From: an uncultured Agathobacter sp. | GTDB taxonomy: Bacteria; Bacillota; Clostridia; Lachnospirales; Lachnospiraceae | Reading direction: 5' to 3' | Assembly (NCBI GenBank): GCA_944381555.1 | Contig: CALWLL010000061.1 | Coordinates: 51,169-115,168 of the forward strand | Length of the DNA: 64,000 bases | Shown here: positions 35,194 to 45,421 of the stretch, one piece after another | Layout: every line of letters begins with the position of its first letter | How positions within the stretch are numbered: the first letter of the stretch is position 1 | Made by a program: the position numbers and the translations under genes | Notes under the pieces: generated by a model | What the model was told of the DNA's origin: nothing | Databases searched by the model: none | What the model saw: the letters and a program-made list of their open reading frames with translations, nothing else

Positions 35194-35820
35194 CTACCAT
35201 AAATAAATGTCAATGCCAATCTTTTTTAACTCCTGATAAATACGGGCAATCGGCAGGCCTACAACATTATTGTAATCACCGTCTATTTTTTCAATGTAAA
35301 TGGCGCATTTCCCCTGTATTCCGTACGCACCCGCCTTATCGAGCGGTTCCCCGCCTGCTACATACCATTCAATTTCTTTTTCTGACATTGGGAACATGGT
35401 AACATCCGTTTTTTCATAGAAAACCAGTTCTCCGGCACGGCCGCTTTTATCAATCAGAACCAGCGTTACGCCTGTGAATACACTGTGAGTATTTCCAGCC
35501 AGCATCGATAACATTCTCTTAGCGTCCTCTTCCCCTTTTGGCTTACCCAAAATCCTGCCTTCATATGCAACAATCGTATCTGCTCCAATCACAAGAATAT
35601 CCGATGGTGTTGTCAGCTCTTTGTTTTTTTCTCCAAAGGTAACTACCATTGACGCTACTTCCTCTGCCTTCTGCTTAGACAGCTCCATAACCACCTCTTC
35701 GGGTATGGTTTTTGTAATCACCTCTTCTCCCTTTGCCGGGCAGATTTCAAACTCCAGTCCAATCTGCTCTAAGAGTTCTTTTCTGCGCGGGGAAGCAGAG
35801 GCTAATATAATCTGGCTCAT
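35194..35820 (-). CDS. maf: Maf nucleotide pyrophosphatase
   Basis: 208 residues. IILASASPRRKELLEQIGLEF (N-terminal signature), GADTIVAYEGRILGKPKGEEDAKRML and AGAYGIQGKCAIYIEKIDGDYNNVVGLP are diagnostic. Maf proteins hydrolyse dTTP/UTP or modified nucleotides and are linked to septation control. 25 nt after addA. Confidence 0.94.
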   Translation of the reverse strand: MSQIILASASPRRKELLEQIGLEFEICPAKGEEVITKTIPEEVVMELSKQKAEEVASMVVTFGEKNKELTTPSDILVIGADTIVAYEGRILGKPKGEEDAKRMLSMLAGNTHSVFTGVTLVLIDKSGRAGELVFYEKTDVTMFPMSEKEIEWYVAGGEPLDKAGAYGIQGKCAIYIEKIDGDYNNVVGLPIARIYQELKKIGIDIYLW

Positions 35821-35845
35821 ATTGTTTCTCCTCTCTTGTTAAATG

Positions 35846-38800
35846 CTATATCCGATTTTTATCCTCCGTTGTATCTACTTCTATCGTATCCCGGAGTGCA
35901 AAAGAATATATCAGATTTTTGGTTTCCGTTATCTGTCTGTGCGCATTTGAAAACACGCTGCTTAATGCCTTCCCGTACAAGTTTAGCTGTGTCGCATAGC
36001 GGGCGATCAGTTCTTCTGCCGTATTCACACGATCCGTCTTATAATCCATCAGAACAATCCTGTTTTCCTCCAGCCAGAATACGTCAATGATACCCTGAAC
36101 CAGCACGCCCTCATAGTCCATAACAAATGGCTTTTCACGAAACAGATTGTTCTGTGCATCTGCCTGTGCCATGCGAAGAGCCATCGGTGAAATAAGAAAA
36201 TCCACAATACTATTTCTGTAAACTAATTTTTCCATTTCCTCCGTCAGTAGTCTCTTCTCTAACATACGGGCAATCTCTGCCTCCAAAAAGCGCCAAGTTT
36301 CTTTTCGGGAAGTATGGTCTATCTCCAATAATTTCTGAAAATCCAGACATGCCATAATCCGGTGGACTGCCGTACCGCGAAGAGCGCCTCGATTGCTGTC
36401 TTCGGTTCGTTCTGCATTCTCTATGCCATCCTGCATCTGTACGCTCTTTTTACCGTATGTCAAGTTGCGTGCAAATTCAGGAATATAAGATTCCCTCTCA
36501 TTTATTAAGAATTCCGGGACCGCTGCCTCTCCTTCCATACGGTCATAGTTCTCCACCATGGAAGCTTGTTTCAGCTCCGATACGGAATACTTACTTTTTC
36601 TTCCGGCTTCATTTTTATATGGATATTCGTAAGCAAAATCTGCCTGTAGCCGTTTCACCAAATCTTCATCTGCGGCTTTAATCTTTGTCTTAAGAACTTC
36701 TTTGGATAGTTCTCTTTCTGCCGCATCTTTGGCTTCCTTAAGCACCAAATCTTTTGCACATTTAAACGTAAACCGATATTTATCCGGATACGATAAGATT
36801 GCTGGAGCCACCCAGTCAATATAGGATTTTGCCTTGTTTCTCTGCCCAAACGGAAGGGCCTTTCCCTCCGTAATCATGCCGGTATGTTTTTTGTACAGGT
36901 CTTCCTTGTTTTTTATCACTCCTGTAAGGATAAGTTTTTCTTTGGCGCGGGTAAGTGCAACATATAAAACCCGTAATTCCTCTCCTAAGTTATCGCGGCG
37001 GATACGGTCCGCAATTTCACTGCGTATTAAGCATTTGCGTTTTGTTCTGGGATTATCCTGCATCTCATCAAGTCCTAAGCCCATATCCGGGTGAACCGTC
37101 ATTTTCTCTTTGGAATCCATATCGTTAAAATTCTTTGCCATACCGGATACGAATACCACCGGAAACTCTAACCCCTTGCTCTTATGAATGGTCATAATGC
37201 GCACCACATCTTCGTTTTCTCCGGTTACGTCAGCTTCCCCGAAGTCCACCTCATATTTTTGCAGTTGGTCGATATATCTTACAAAATGGAACAATCCCTT
37301 GTAGCTGGTTTTCTCATATGCGATGGCTTTTTCCACCAGCATATCCAGATTCGCTTTTCTTTGACCGCCGACAGGTAATGCCTTTACATAATCCCCGTAT
37401 CCAGTTCTTTCCAGAACCATATCAATTAACAGATGAATCGGTGTATCCGGCACGCGCTTACGGAGTTTTCTATACAACTGATTGAAATCATACAATTTGC
37501 CCTCTGTCGCTTCTTCCATCTGCTTTAACGCCGCCTCTGCAAAGCTTTGGCAGTCCTCCGTTTTGGACAATTCTGCCAGTTCCTCATTATCAAGTCCTAC
37601 AATGGCTGATTTTAATACTGCTGCCATCGGAATATCCTGATAAGGATTATCCAGTATTTTTAAGAAGCTAAGTACGGTCTGTACTTCTACTGCCGAGAAA
37701 TATCCGGTGGACGTGGATACATGTACCGGAATTTTGCAGTCTGCTAAAACCGCAGCAAAATCATTCCCCCAGCCCTGAAGGCTACGAAGAAGGATTACGA
37801 TATCGCTGTTTTTCAGCGCTCTTAGTTCTCCGGTTGCCTTATCCGCAATTTTAAGCGTCTGCTTAAGCTCCTGGATACGCCCTGCAATCATGCGCGCCTC
37901 AAGACGGCGGCTGCTTAGAGTATCTGCTTCTGTATTTTCTGCTTCTTCCTCTGCATCAGACTCTTTCTCATACAGTAATATCTCCGCCCGCATATCAGAA
38001 GATTCGGCATATCCAGCGCCATAATAAAGCGCAGCCTCCTTATCATAAGCGACATTTCCCAAATCCTGCGCCATGATTTTATAAAAAATATCGTTGGTAA
38101 AATCCAACACTTCTTCCCTGCTTCGGAAGTTCTTATGCAAGTCAATTCTCTGCTTCTTACTTTCCGTCAAATCATATGTCGCGAACTTTTCCATAAAAAG
38201 TTCCGGGCGCGCCAGCCGAAAACGGTAGATACTCTGTTTTACATCGCCTACCATAAACATATTATAGCGTCCTTCTGATTCGCCGGAAATGGCGCACATG
38301 ATTTCTTCCTGTACCTGATTGCTGTCCTGGTATTCGTCTATCATAATCTCATCAAAATGCTTTTTAAATTCCATCGCAGCCGGACGCAGCTCTTTCGTTT
38401 CTTCGTCTACAAAAATTCGTAGTGCGGCATGTTCAATATCTGAAAAGTCCATGATGTGCTTTTCTGCTTTTTTCTCGTCCATCGCCTGCAAATACCGTAA
38501 GGAAAGACGTACCAGTTCTTCTGCAACCCCACGCATCCTCTGAAGCTGTTCTAACAATCCTTCTGCCGACATACCAAAATAACGTTCCCGAATATCTTTA
38601 ACGTCCTCCTTTATGGCGCTTCTGCCTTTTGCTACAGCTTCCTTCTTCTGCTCATCTCCCTGAAATTTCGTTACAGCAGCCATTCTGCCAAATTCCAGCC
38701 TTTGGCAAAACACCGCTAATTCTTCGTAGTTTTCAATCTCCTCCAATCCCTTAAAAAGCTCCAAGTCCTTTTCTAATGTTTCTGCATACTTTTGCAAGCC

Positions 38801-39520
38801 ATCTGTTTCAAGTGCCAGTTGTCTTAAGCCTTGTAGCTTTATTGGCATTTCCATAAGCAGCGTCTTGGCATAGGCAAATATCCCCTTCATCATATCCGTC
38901 GCCAGTAATGCCTCTTTATCCTCTGCCTGATATGGCGCTGCCAAGCCGGAAATCCATTCCTTCGGCCATGAACTGCTTGCGGACTGACGGTATATTTTCG
39001 ATACCATATCCTTTACCGCCTTATTGCTTCTTTTGTCTGAGTACGCATCTACCAATTTTAAAAATGCTTCACTGGCATTTTCATATTCCTGTTCAAACAA
39101 GTCGTTTAATACATCCATCTCAAGGAGTTTCATTTCTCCCTGATCTGCAATTCGAAAATTCGGGTCAAGCTGAATCTCTTCAAAAAAGCTACGCACGACA
39201 AAAAGACAGAAACTATCAATTGTAGTAATCTGTGCATTATGAATCAGTGTGGATTGTTTTCTTAAGTTTTCATCCTCAGGATATTCTTCTAACAGCTTCT
39301 CTATGGCGTTTCCGATTCGTTCACGCATTTCTGCCGCTGCCGCTTTGGTAAATGTCACTACCAGAAGCCTGTCAATATCCAATGGGCTGCTCTTATCGGT
39401 AATACGTTTGATGATTCGTTCCACCAGCACCGCAGTTTTTCCTGAGCCTGCTGCTGCCGAAACCAATATATTACGGTCGCGGAAGTCGATTACATTTTGT
39501 TGTTCGCTGGTCCATTTCAT
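35846..39520 (-). CDS. addA: ATP-dependent helicase/nuclease subunit A
   Basis: 1224 residues. UvrD-like helicase with Q-motif WTSEQQNVID, Walker A VSAAAGSGKTAVLVERI, Walker B IMIDEYQDSNQ, VGDVKQSIYRFRLA and MTIHKSKGLEFPVVFV, and a C-terminal RecB-type nuclease (GIIDVFW, LMDYKTD, about 1140-1160). With AddB it processes double-strand ends up to Chi sites for recombination. Downstream of addB by 35 nt. Confidence 0.95.
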   Translation of the reverse strand: MKWTSEQQNVIDFRDRNILVSAAAGSGKTAVLVERIIKRITDKSSPLDIDRLLVVTFTKAAAAEMRERIGNAIEKLLEEYPEDENLRKQSTLIHNAQITTIDSFCLFVVRSFFEEIQLDPNFRIADQGEMKLLEMDVLNDLFEQEYENASEAFLKLVDAYSDKRSNKAVKDMVSKIYRQSASSSWPKEWISGLAAPYQAEDKEALLATDMMKGIFAYAKTLLMEMPIKLQGLRQLALETDGLQKYAETLEKDLELFKGLEEIENYEELAVFCQRLEFGRMAAVTKFQGDEQKKEAVAKGRSAIKEDVKDIRERYFGMSAEGLLEQLQRMRGVAEELVRLSLRYLQAMDEKKAEKHIMDFSDIEHAALRIFVDEETKELRPAAMEFKKHFDEIMIDEYQDSNQVQEEIMCAISGESEGRYNMFMVGDVKQSIYRFRLARPELFMEKFATYDLTESKKQRIDLHKNFRSREEVLDFTNDIFYKIMAQDLGNVAYDKEAALYYGAGYAESSDMRAEILLYEKESDAEEEAENTEADTLSSRRLEARMIAGRIQELKQTLKIADKATGELRALKNSDIVILLRSLQGWGNDFAAVLADCKIPVHVSTSTGYFSAVEVQTVLSFLKILDNPYQDIPMAAVLKSAIVGLDNEELAELSKTEDCQSFAEAALKQMEEATEGKLYDFNQLYRKLRKRVPDTPIHLLIDMVLERTGYGDYVKALPVGGQRKANLDMLVEKAIAYEKTSYKGLFHFVRYIDQLQKYEVDFGEADVTGENEDVVRIMTIHKSKGLEFPVVFVSGMAKNFNDMDSKEKMTVHPDMGLGLDEMQDNPRTKRKCLIRSEIADRIRRDNLGEELRVLYVALTRAKEKLILTGVIKNKEDLYKKHTGMITEGKALPFGQRNKAKSYIDWVAPAILSYPDKYRFTFKCAKDLVLKEAKDAAERELSKEVLKTKIKAADEDLVKRLQADFAYEYPYKNEAGRKSKYSVSELKQASMVENYDRMEGEAAVPEFLINERESYIPEFARNLTYGKKSVQMQDGIENAERTEDSNRGALRGTAVHRIMACLDFQKLLEIDHTSRKETWRFLEAEIARMLEKRLLTEEMEKLVYRNSIVDFLISPMALRMAQADAQNNLFREKPFVMDYEGVLVQGIIDVFWLEENRIVLMDYKTDRVNTAEELIARYATQLNLYGKALSSVFSNAHRQITETKNLIYSFALRDTIEVDTTEDKNRI

Positions 39521-39555
39521 ATAGTTTTGTTCCTTTATCGCTGCATCCTTCTTAA

Positions 39556-42500
39556 TTATAGCAGTTTCCTGCCTTTGTTACGGTCTATCGCATTATCCGT
39601 CTGCATTTTATCTAATATCTCAGACTTTTCCAGTTTGCCTGCGGTTCTTTCCTGAAAGCCTTTTATTTTTCTGTCAAAGCCGCAAACTGCTTCATAAGGA
39701 CAGTAGTCACAGCTTGAGGACTGCCCCTCTGTAAATGGAGCAATCTCTACGTTACCATTGTAGATGTCGGTTCCCATACGGACAATACTCCGGTTTACAT
39801 ATTCGGAAATTACCCCAAACTCTTCGGTCGTAATCACGGAGGAACGCAAAGACAGCTCTCCCGTCTTTTTCAGTTCCACCGGTATGACATCTGAACGCCG
39901 TTCAAATGTATCATCCATCGCGCGGTAGATACTCTCTTCACTATTTACAAGTCCGTCCGGTCGCAGTTCCTTTAATATTGCTTCCTGTATTTCCTTTGCA
40001 TTCATTTCGTCTGTGACCTCTATCACCGGATCATCAATATGATAATAGAGAAGTCCGCCCGGAATGACCTCCTTTTGGGCGTGCTTTTTCTTTTGCAGCT
40101 CCATAGCCGCGTTCATATATACCACAAGCTGTAACTGTAGTCCGCGATACAGCTTTAGCAAATCAAACTTCGTATTGCCTGATTTATAATCAATCACCTT
40201 AACATATAACCGGTTGTCATCCACGCAGGTGTCCAAACGGTCAATCCGCCCGGATAACTGCACATGGTTCTCATGGTCTAAGTCAAACTGCAAGGCTTCT
40301 AAGTGGTCTGCTTTTGAAAAAGATACCTCAAACTCATTCGGGACAAATCTGCCCTTTCGCACCTGTGTGGTAAGCGCCCATATGGTCTGCTTGAAAATGT
40401 GATTCATACGTTTTGCCATGTAAGCATTTTCCGCAGTCGCATAAATGCTTAAATTCGGATACGCCAGCACTGCCTCTTCCATAGAGACGGCCGCGTATTC
40501 ATCGCGAACCTCCTCTGGGATTGTAAACCAGTTATACCGGGATTGGGCCAGTTTTTTGCTGTAAATCTCAATCGCTGCATGATACAGGTTTCCCATATCC
40601 ACGCTTTCAAATCCGCTTTCCTCACGCTCTCTTAAGTGCAGTCCGTAGGATAAGAAATGTGAGTATGCACACCGGGCAAATTTCTCCAGACGCGTTACAC
40701 TTCCTTCTATATTTTTTCCATAAACCGCCTCTGCCACCAGATGACTGATTGGGTCATGACTATATTGATAATAGAATGCGTCGAAAATCAACTGGCTATT
40801 GGCACGAATTCTCTCATCCTTACTTTCCATAAAGCATTTTGCCAGTACATACCACTCTTTGGTTCGTTCGCCGGATATCAGATAATCCTTTGCCGCTTCC
40901 ATTGCAGAGGTATCCAGCATCCCTTCCAGATTCTCCAGTTCGCGTACCTTCATGTTCGGAAATATACGCTGGATGGTACGAATCAGATAAGACGGACGCA
41001 GGGCTTTTCCTTCACTATCCAGACGGCTGTAGCTTAAATATAACTGATGCGAAGGCTTGGTCATGTTCAGATACAGATAGAATTTCTGAATAAATGCCTG
41101 CTCTCTTGCTCCCGGCGCTAATGTAATCTTAGCTTCCTCCAGCATATCCCGTTCATACTGTGAGATAATCCCGCCTCCATTTGCGGATTTTGGCACAATT
41201 CCCTCATTTACACCCAGAAAGATAAGTACCTTTACATGGTTTAGTCTTGTTCTTTCAATGTCACCGATCGTTACACTGTCATATCCCGGTGGAATTACCG
41301 CTACCTTTGCAGCCTCAAAGCCGGAATCTAAGATTTCTCCCAGTTCCTGAATCGTAAGCACTTCCTGTCCAAGCACACTTACACATTTCTGGAACAAATC
41401 CATAACGATACGGTAAATCTGTCCGTATTCTTTGGCTTTTGCCTGTTCATCCTCCGCCAGAAGTTCTTTCTCACGTTCCATTAACCGCTGCTGCGCATGC
41501 AGTCTTACAATATATCCATAGATTGCCTTTATCTGTTCTTCTACCGTACTCTTTTTGGAAAACACGAAAACTAACGGACTAAAATCCTCCCAGAGTCTCT
41601 GCCGCAATGCCTCTAAACTTCCCAAATCATACGCCTTTTCATTCTTCGGCAGACGAAGCCAGCGATTGCTCCACATTTTCTTCCCGCGAATGCCTGTTGC
41701 AAGAAGATAATTTTCCAACCGGTCAATCTCCTCTTCTGTCACATTACAGTAACCGGTACGGAGCAGGCGCATAACTGCATTATAGGAAAAATCCTGATGA
41801 ACCACTTCTAGAATAGAACGGACAAACTCAATAAACGGATGGAACAGCACCTCCTTTGTTGTGTCTAAGAAATATGGAATCCGGTATTTTGCGCATACGT
41901 TTTCCACATAATTGCCGTAACACTCCACATTGCCCGATACAACCGCAATATCACGATAGCGGTAGCCCTGTTTTTGCACCAGTTCATTGATTTTCCGTGA
42001 TGCCCAGACCAGTTCTTCCTTTGGGGTTTTCAGCGAATAAATCTGAATTTCTTCGGTATCCTCCATCATGCGCTTCATGGAAGCCCGAAACAGATTCTGC
42101 TCCATAAAATACAGAGCCGGCGCTTCTTTGAAGCGCTTTTTGTCCCCGCCGCTAAGCACAACCGGCTCTAATACCTCTGTATGTGTCTCTTGTGCCAGCT
42201 CCATAAGCACACGGATGGTTTTCTTTGGCATATCAAACAAGTCCTGCATACCCTTGCTGTGATAAAAGTTCTCCTTCGCGTCAATGGTCAGCGACACCCA
42301 TATATCTTCGCAAATCGTCATAAGTCTGCGCAGCAAATCCACCTGAACCGGCGTAAATCCGGTAAATTCATCCAGCACCATAACGGAATTCCTTAGAATC
42401 CCGGATTCTCCTGCCATACTGATTAAAACATGCAGTACTTCTTCATTCGTAATAAAATGCCCCTGCAAAAAGTCCAAAAATCCCTGGTACATCACATGCA

Positions 42501-42975
42501 CATCCTTAAGCTTAGCGCTAAGCGCCGGGGAGAACTGCTCGCTTTTCATACAAGTTTCCAACTGCTGCGGCGTAATATTATACTGCATCATTTCTGAAAT
42601 GAAGGACTTCACTTCGCTGATATATCCCATCCGGTGCATATTGCCTTTTAAGACCGTAAGCATATCTTCTTTTTCCTGTGCCACCTTGCGGAACACAAGA
42701 TTTTTTCCTGTCTCTTCTAAAATCTGCAAATCCGCCATTCCCATCTCGTCAAAAATACGAAATGCAAGCCTCTGAAAGCTTAACACATCAATGTTCATAA
42801 TGGCATGATTGCGGGACAAATCCACTAACTTTCGCTGTGTCTGCATGGTAAACTGCTCCGGCACAACAACCAGATAGTTCTTACGAAGATTTGCCTCTGC
42901 CATTTTCACTACCTGTTCATACATATATTCTGTTTTTCCGCTTCCGGAATTGCCTAGAATCAGTTTTAATGCCAT
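39556..42975 (-). CDS. addB: ATP-dependent nuclease subunit B
   Basis: 1139 residues. Walker A ILGNSGSGKTEYMYEQV, nuclease motif GRIDRLDTC / VKVIDYKSGNTKFD, and the four-Cys iron-sulphur staple: one Cys in FARCAYSHFLSYGL (about 775) and three in SSCDYCPYEAVCGF near the C-terminus. First gene of the operon addB-addA-maf-acidic protein-PpiC-PAP2, with its own promoter. Confidence 0.94.
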   Translation of the reverse strand: MALKLILGNSGSGKTEYMYEQVVKMAEANLRKNYLVVVPEQFTMQTQRKLVDLSRNHAIMNIDVLSFQRLAFRIFDEMGMADLQILEETGKNLVFRKVAQEKEDMLTVLKGNMHRMGYISEVKSFISEMMQYNITPQQLETCMKSEQFSPALSAKLKDVHVMYQGFLDFLQGHFITNEEVLHVLISMAGESGILRNSVMVLDEFTGFTPVQVDLLRRLMTICEDIWVSLTIDAKENFYHSKGMQDLFDMPKKTIRVLMELAQETHTEVLEPVVLSGGDKKRFKEAPALYFMEQNLFRASMKRMMEDTEEIQIYSLKTPKEELVWASRKINELVQKQGYRYRDIAVVSGNVECYGNYVENVCAKYRIPYFLDTTKEVLFHPFIEFVRSILEVVHQDFSYNAVMRLLRTGYCNVTEEEIDRLENYLLATGIRGKKMWSNRWLRLPKNEKAYDLGSLEALRQRLWEDFSPLVFVFSKKSTVEEQIKAIYGYIVRLHAQQRLMEREKELLAEDEQAKAKEYGQIYRIVMDLFQKCVSVLGQEVLTIQELGEILDSGFEAAKVAVIPPGYDSVTIGDIERTRLNHVKVLIFLGVNEGIVPKSANGGGIISQYERDMLEEAKITLAPGAREQAFIQKFYLYLNMTKPSHQLYLSYSRLDSEGKALRPSYLIRTIQRIFPNMKVRELENLEGMLDTSAMEAAKDYLISGERTKEWYVLAKCFMESKDERIRANSQLIFDAFYYQYSHDPISHLVAEAVYGKNIEGSVTRLEKFARCAYSHFLSYGLHLREREESGFESVDMGNLYHAAIEIYSKKLAQSRYNWFTIPEEVRDEYAAVSMEEAVLAYPNLSIYATAENAYMAKRMNHIFKQTIWALTTQVRKGRFVPNEFEVSFSKADHLEALQFDLDHENHVQLSGRIDRLDTCVDDNRLYVKVIDYKSGNTKFDLLKLYRGLQLQLVVYMNAAMELQKKKHAQKEVIPGGLLYYHIDDPVIEVTDEMNAKEIQEAILKELRPDGLVNSEESIYRAMDDTFERRSDVIPVELKKTGELSLRSSVITTEEFGVISEYVNRSIVRMGTDIYNGNVEIAPFTEGQSSSCDYCPYEAVCGFDRKIKGFQERTAGKLEKSEILDKMQTDNAIDRNKGRKLL

Positions 42976-43007
42976 AATAAACCTCTTTTTTTAAAAACTT
43001 TGTCCTA

Positions 43008-43036
43008 AGTATAACATAAGCATACGAATTAAACAA
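43008..43036 (-). promoter_or_regulatory. addB promoter
   Basis: On the minus strand TTGTTT (43031-43036) and TATACT (43008-43013), spacing 17. Confidence 0.65.
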
Positions 43037-43050
43037 ATTACACTTATCCC

Positions 43051-43099
43051 TTGACAAATATATCGGAAGTTGATATATTATAAATACGATATATCGTAT
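43051..43099 (+). promoter_or_regulatory. PadR promoter with palindromic operator
   Basis: TTGACA (43051-43056) and TATATT (43074-43079), spacing 17, followed by the perfect 16-bp palindrome ATACGATATATCGTAT (43084-43099) over the start site. PadR proteins usually repress their own operon, so this is the likely target. Half of it recurs before the second PadR gene at 59.8 kb. Confidence 0.75.
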
Positions 43100-43142
43100 G
43101 TCGTTATATCAAGCAACGATATTTATACAGGAGGAATCCATT

Positions 43143-43487
43143 ATGGATAAAAACTCACCGCTTACCGAATCCATCTTCTATATTCTGCTCGCCGTCCGAA
43201 AGCCAAATCACGGATACGGCATCATACAGGAAGTGGAACAGCTTACAAACGGGCGCGTTGTATTAGGCGCAGGAACTCTGTACGGAGCTATTCAGACATT
43301 AGAAAAAAGAGGCTGGATTACTATCTATAGCGAAGATACTGCATCGCGTAAAAAGAAAGAATACATTGTTACTCCAATCGGAAGAGCTGCTTTTGATGCA
43401 GAAAGAAGGCGCTTAGCTGAATTATTGGAAAATGCAAAAATCATGGAGGAATATGCTTATGAAAACCTTTCGTCTCTATTGGGATAA
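43143..43487 (+). CDS. PadR-family transcriptional regulator
   Basis: 114 residues, winged helix: SPLTESIFYILLAVRKPNHGYGIIQEVEQLTNGRVVLGAGTLYGAIQTLEKRGWI... with the basic wing DTASRKKKEYIVTPIGRAAF. The start at 43143 follows GGAGGA. The end overlaps the DUF2812 gene by 29 nt, so the two are coupled, and the DUF2812 protein is its likely regulated membrane target. Confidence 0.93.
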   Translation: MDKNSPLTESIFYILLAVRKPNHGYGIIQEVEQLTNGRVVLGAGTLYGAIQTLEKRGWITIYSEDTASRKKKEYIVTPIGRAAFDAERRRLAELLENAKIMEEYAYENLSSLLG

Positions 43488-44148
43488 AGATAAAGAAATC
43501 AAATGGTTAAATGAAATGGCAGAACAAGGATATGCCATGACGCACTTTTTTGCGGGCTTATATACCTTTGAAAAATGTACTCCGGGTGAATATACCTATC
43601 AGATAGATTTTGGTGATAAGTTTTCCGGCGTCAGCCATAACTACCGCGAATTTATGAAGGAAAACAATATTGAAATCGTACAGACATGGGGACTTTGGAT
43701 TATACTTAGAAAGAAAAGTGCGGATGGTCCATTTCTTCTTTATACAGACATTGATTCAAGTATAGAACATTACACCAAAATCAGAAATAAGCTTAAGATT
43801 GCAGCCATCCTAGAACTGTTTTGTTTTATTATGGAATGCATCGTAACCCTCTATAATCCATATATGTTTCCTTTGGTACTCCTTATCGGCTATCTAATGC
43901 TTGTCATTATGAACGCTGCATTCAAGACCAATCGTATCATTGCCGATTTAAAAGAACAAAAGGGGGAAAAGGTCGCAGTTTCCAAAAATCCGTCGCCTGC
44001 ACTTATTGCAGGCTTGCTGTTAAACGCCGTCTCATGTGGACTTATGGCTTTCGATACTCCCGAACCTATTAAAATAACATTCCATATTGTGGCTATTCTG
44101 CTTATGATTTATGGAATTATAGACACATTCTCAAAGAATAAAGTATAA
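43459..44148 (+). CDS. DUF2812 membrane protein
   Basis: 229 residues. N-terminal soluble DUF2812 domain (TFRLYWDKDKEIKWLNEMAEQGYAM, FFAGLYTFEKCTPGEYTYQIDF; about 1-100), then about four membrane segments (about 110-225). The start ATG at 43459 lies inside the PadR gene behind GGAGGA. DUF2812 proteins are regularly paired with PadR regulators; the function is unknown, possibly envelope stress. Confidence 0.86.
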   Translation: MKTFRLYWDKDKEIKWLNEMAEQGYAMTHFFAGLYTFEKCTPGEYTYQIDFGDKFSGVSHNYREFMKENNIEIVQTWGLWIILRKKSADGPFLLYTDIDSSIEHYTKIRNKLKIAAILELFCFIMECIVTLYNPYMFPLVLLIGYLMLVIMNAAFKTNRIIADLKEQKGEKVAVSKNPSPALIAGLLLNAVSCGLMAFDTPEPIKITFHIVAILLMIYGIIDTFSKNKV

Positions 44149-44163
44149 ACTAATGCATATTTT

Positions 44164-44199
44164 AACGGCTAAGCATTTTGCTTAGCCGTTCTTACTTTT
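44164..44199 (+). terminator. terminator after DUF2812
   Basis: AACGGCTAAGC pairs perfectly with GCTTAGCCGTT around ATTTT, followed by CTTACTTTT. It abuts the stop codon of the convergent AICAR transformylase gene. Confidence 0.85.
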
Positions 44200-45376
44200 A
44201 GTGATGGAATAACCGGATTCCGGTAAAGCTCATTACCATATCGTATTTGTTACAGGTTGCGATAACATGATCATCACGAACAGAGCCTCCCGGCTGTGCA
44301 ACGTATTTTACACCGCTTCGCTTTGCGCGTTCAATATTATCCCCAAACGGGAAGAATGCGTCCGAACCAAGCGCTACGTCTGTATTTTTATCTAACCACG
44401 CACGTTTTTCTTCTGCGGTAAATACCGCCGGTTTTACTTTAAAAATATGTTCCCATGCTCCATCGGCAAGTACATCCATATAATCTTCGCCCATGTAAAG
44501 GTCGATAGCATTGTCACGGTCCGCGCGCTTGATGCCATCTACAAACTCTAGTCCAAGAACCTGTGGAGACTGGCGCAGCCACCAGTTATCTGCTTTGCTG
44601 CCTGCAAGACGCGTACAATGGATACGGGACTGCTGTCCTGCTCCGATACCGATTGCCTGTCCGCCTTTTACATAACATACGGAGTTTGACTGTGTATATT
44701 TTAAAGTAATCATAGCGATTGCAAGGTCAACCTTTGCCTGCTCTGTAAGTTCTTTATTCTCTGTTACAATATTTGCAAAGAAGTTCTCGTCAATCACAAG
44801 CTCATTTCTTCCCTGCTCAAACGTAATGCCAAATACTTCTTTGGTTTCAATCGGAGCCGGTTCATAATCCGGGTCAATCTGAATCACACAGTAGTTGCCG
44901 TTTTTCTTTGCTTTTAGGATTTCAAGCGCTTCCTTGGTATATCCCGGTGCGATAATGCCATCCGATACTTCTCTTTTGATTACAAGCGCTGTTGATTTGT
45001 CACATACATCAGAAAGTGCGATAAAATCACCGAATGAAGACATTCTGTCAGCGCCTCTTGCACGGATATATGCATTTGCAATCGGGGTAAATTCGATATC
45101 AAGATCATCTACCCAGTAGATTTTCTTTTCGACGTCACTAAGCGCAAGTCCTACCGCTGCGCCTGCCGGTGATACATGTTTAAAAGATGTCGCTGCCGGA
45201 AGAGAGGTTGCTTTCTTCAATTCGCGTACTAACTGCCAGCCGTTGAAAGCATCCAAAAGGTTGATATAGCCTGCACGTCCATTTACAACCTTAATCGGAA
45301 GTTCGCCATCTTTCATATAAATTCTTGATGGTTTCTGGTTTGGGTTGCATCCGTATTTTAATTCATATTCTCTCAT
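44198..45376 (-). CDS. AICAR formyltransferase (PurH-type transformylase, stand-alone)
   Basis: 392 residues. Equivalent to the C-terminal part of bifunctional PurH: NPNQKPSRIYM, SFKHVSPAGAAVG, YTQSNSVCYVKGGQAIGIGAGQQSRIHCT (the KYTQSNS catalytic loop). It formylates AICAR with 10-formyl-THF. The IMP cyclohydrolase half of PurH is missing; the next gene upstream supplies a different, PurO-type enzyme. The gap between the two is 45 nt. Confidence 0.9.
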   Translation of the reverse strand: MREYELKYGCNPNQKPSRIYMKDGELPIKVVNGRAGYINLLDAFNGWQLVRELKKATSLPAATSFKHVSPAGAAVGLALSDVEKKIYWVDDLDIEFTPIANAYIRARGADRMSSFGDFIALSDVCDKSTALVIKREVSDGIIAPGYTKEALEILKAKKNGNYCVIQIDPDYEPAPIETKEVFGITFEQGRNELVIDENFFANIVTENKELTEQAKVDLAIAMITLKYTQSNSVCYVKGGQAIGIGAGQQSRIHCTRLAGSKADNWWLRQSPQVLGLEFVDGIKRADRDNAIDLYMGEDYMDVLADGAWEHIFKVKPAVFTAEEKRAWLDKNTDVALGSDAFFPFGDNIERAKRSGVKYVAQPGGSVRDDHVIATCNKYDMVMSFTGIRLFHH

Positions 45377-45421
45377 GATTTCCCTCGTTTCCTGAACTAA
45401 TTCGTTGTATTTTGCAAATGA

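Noticed and set aside
45377-45421. purine riboswitch before the purine genes
   Set aside because: The gaps are too short and the region before the IMP cyclohydrolase gene shows only a promoter and direct repeats, no purine aptamer core.
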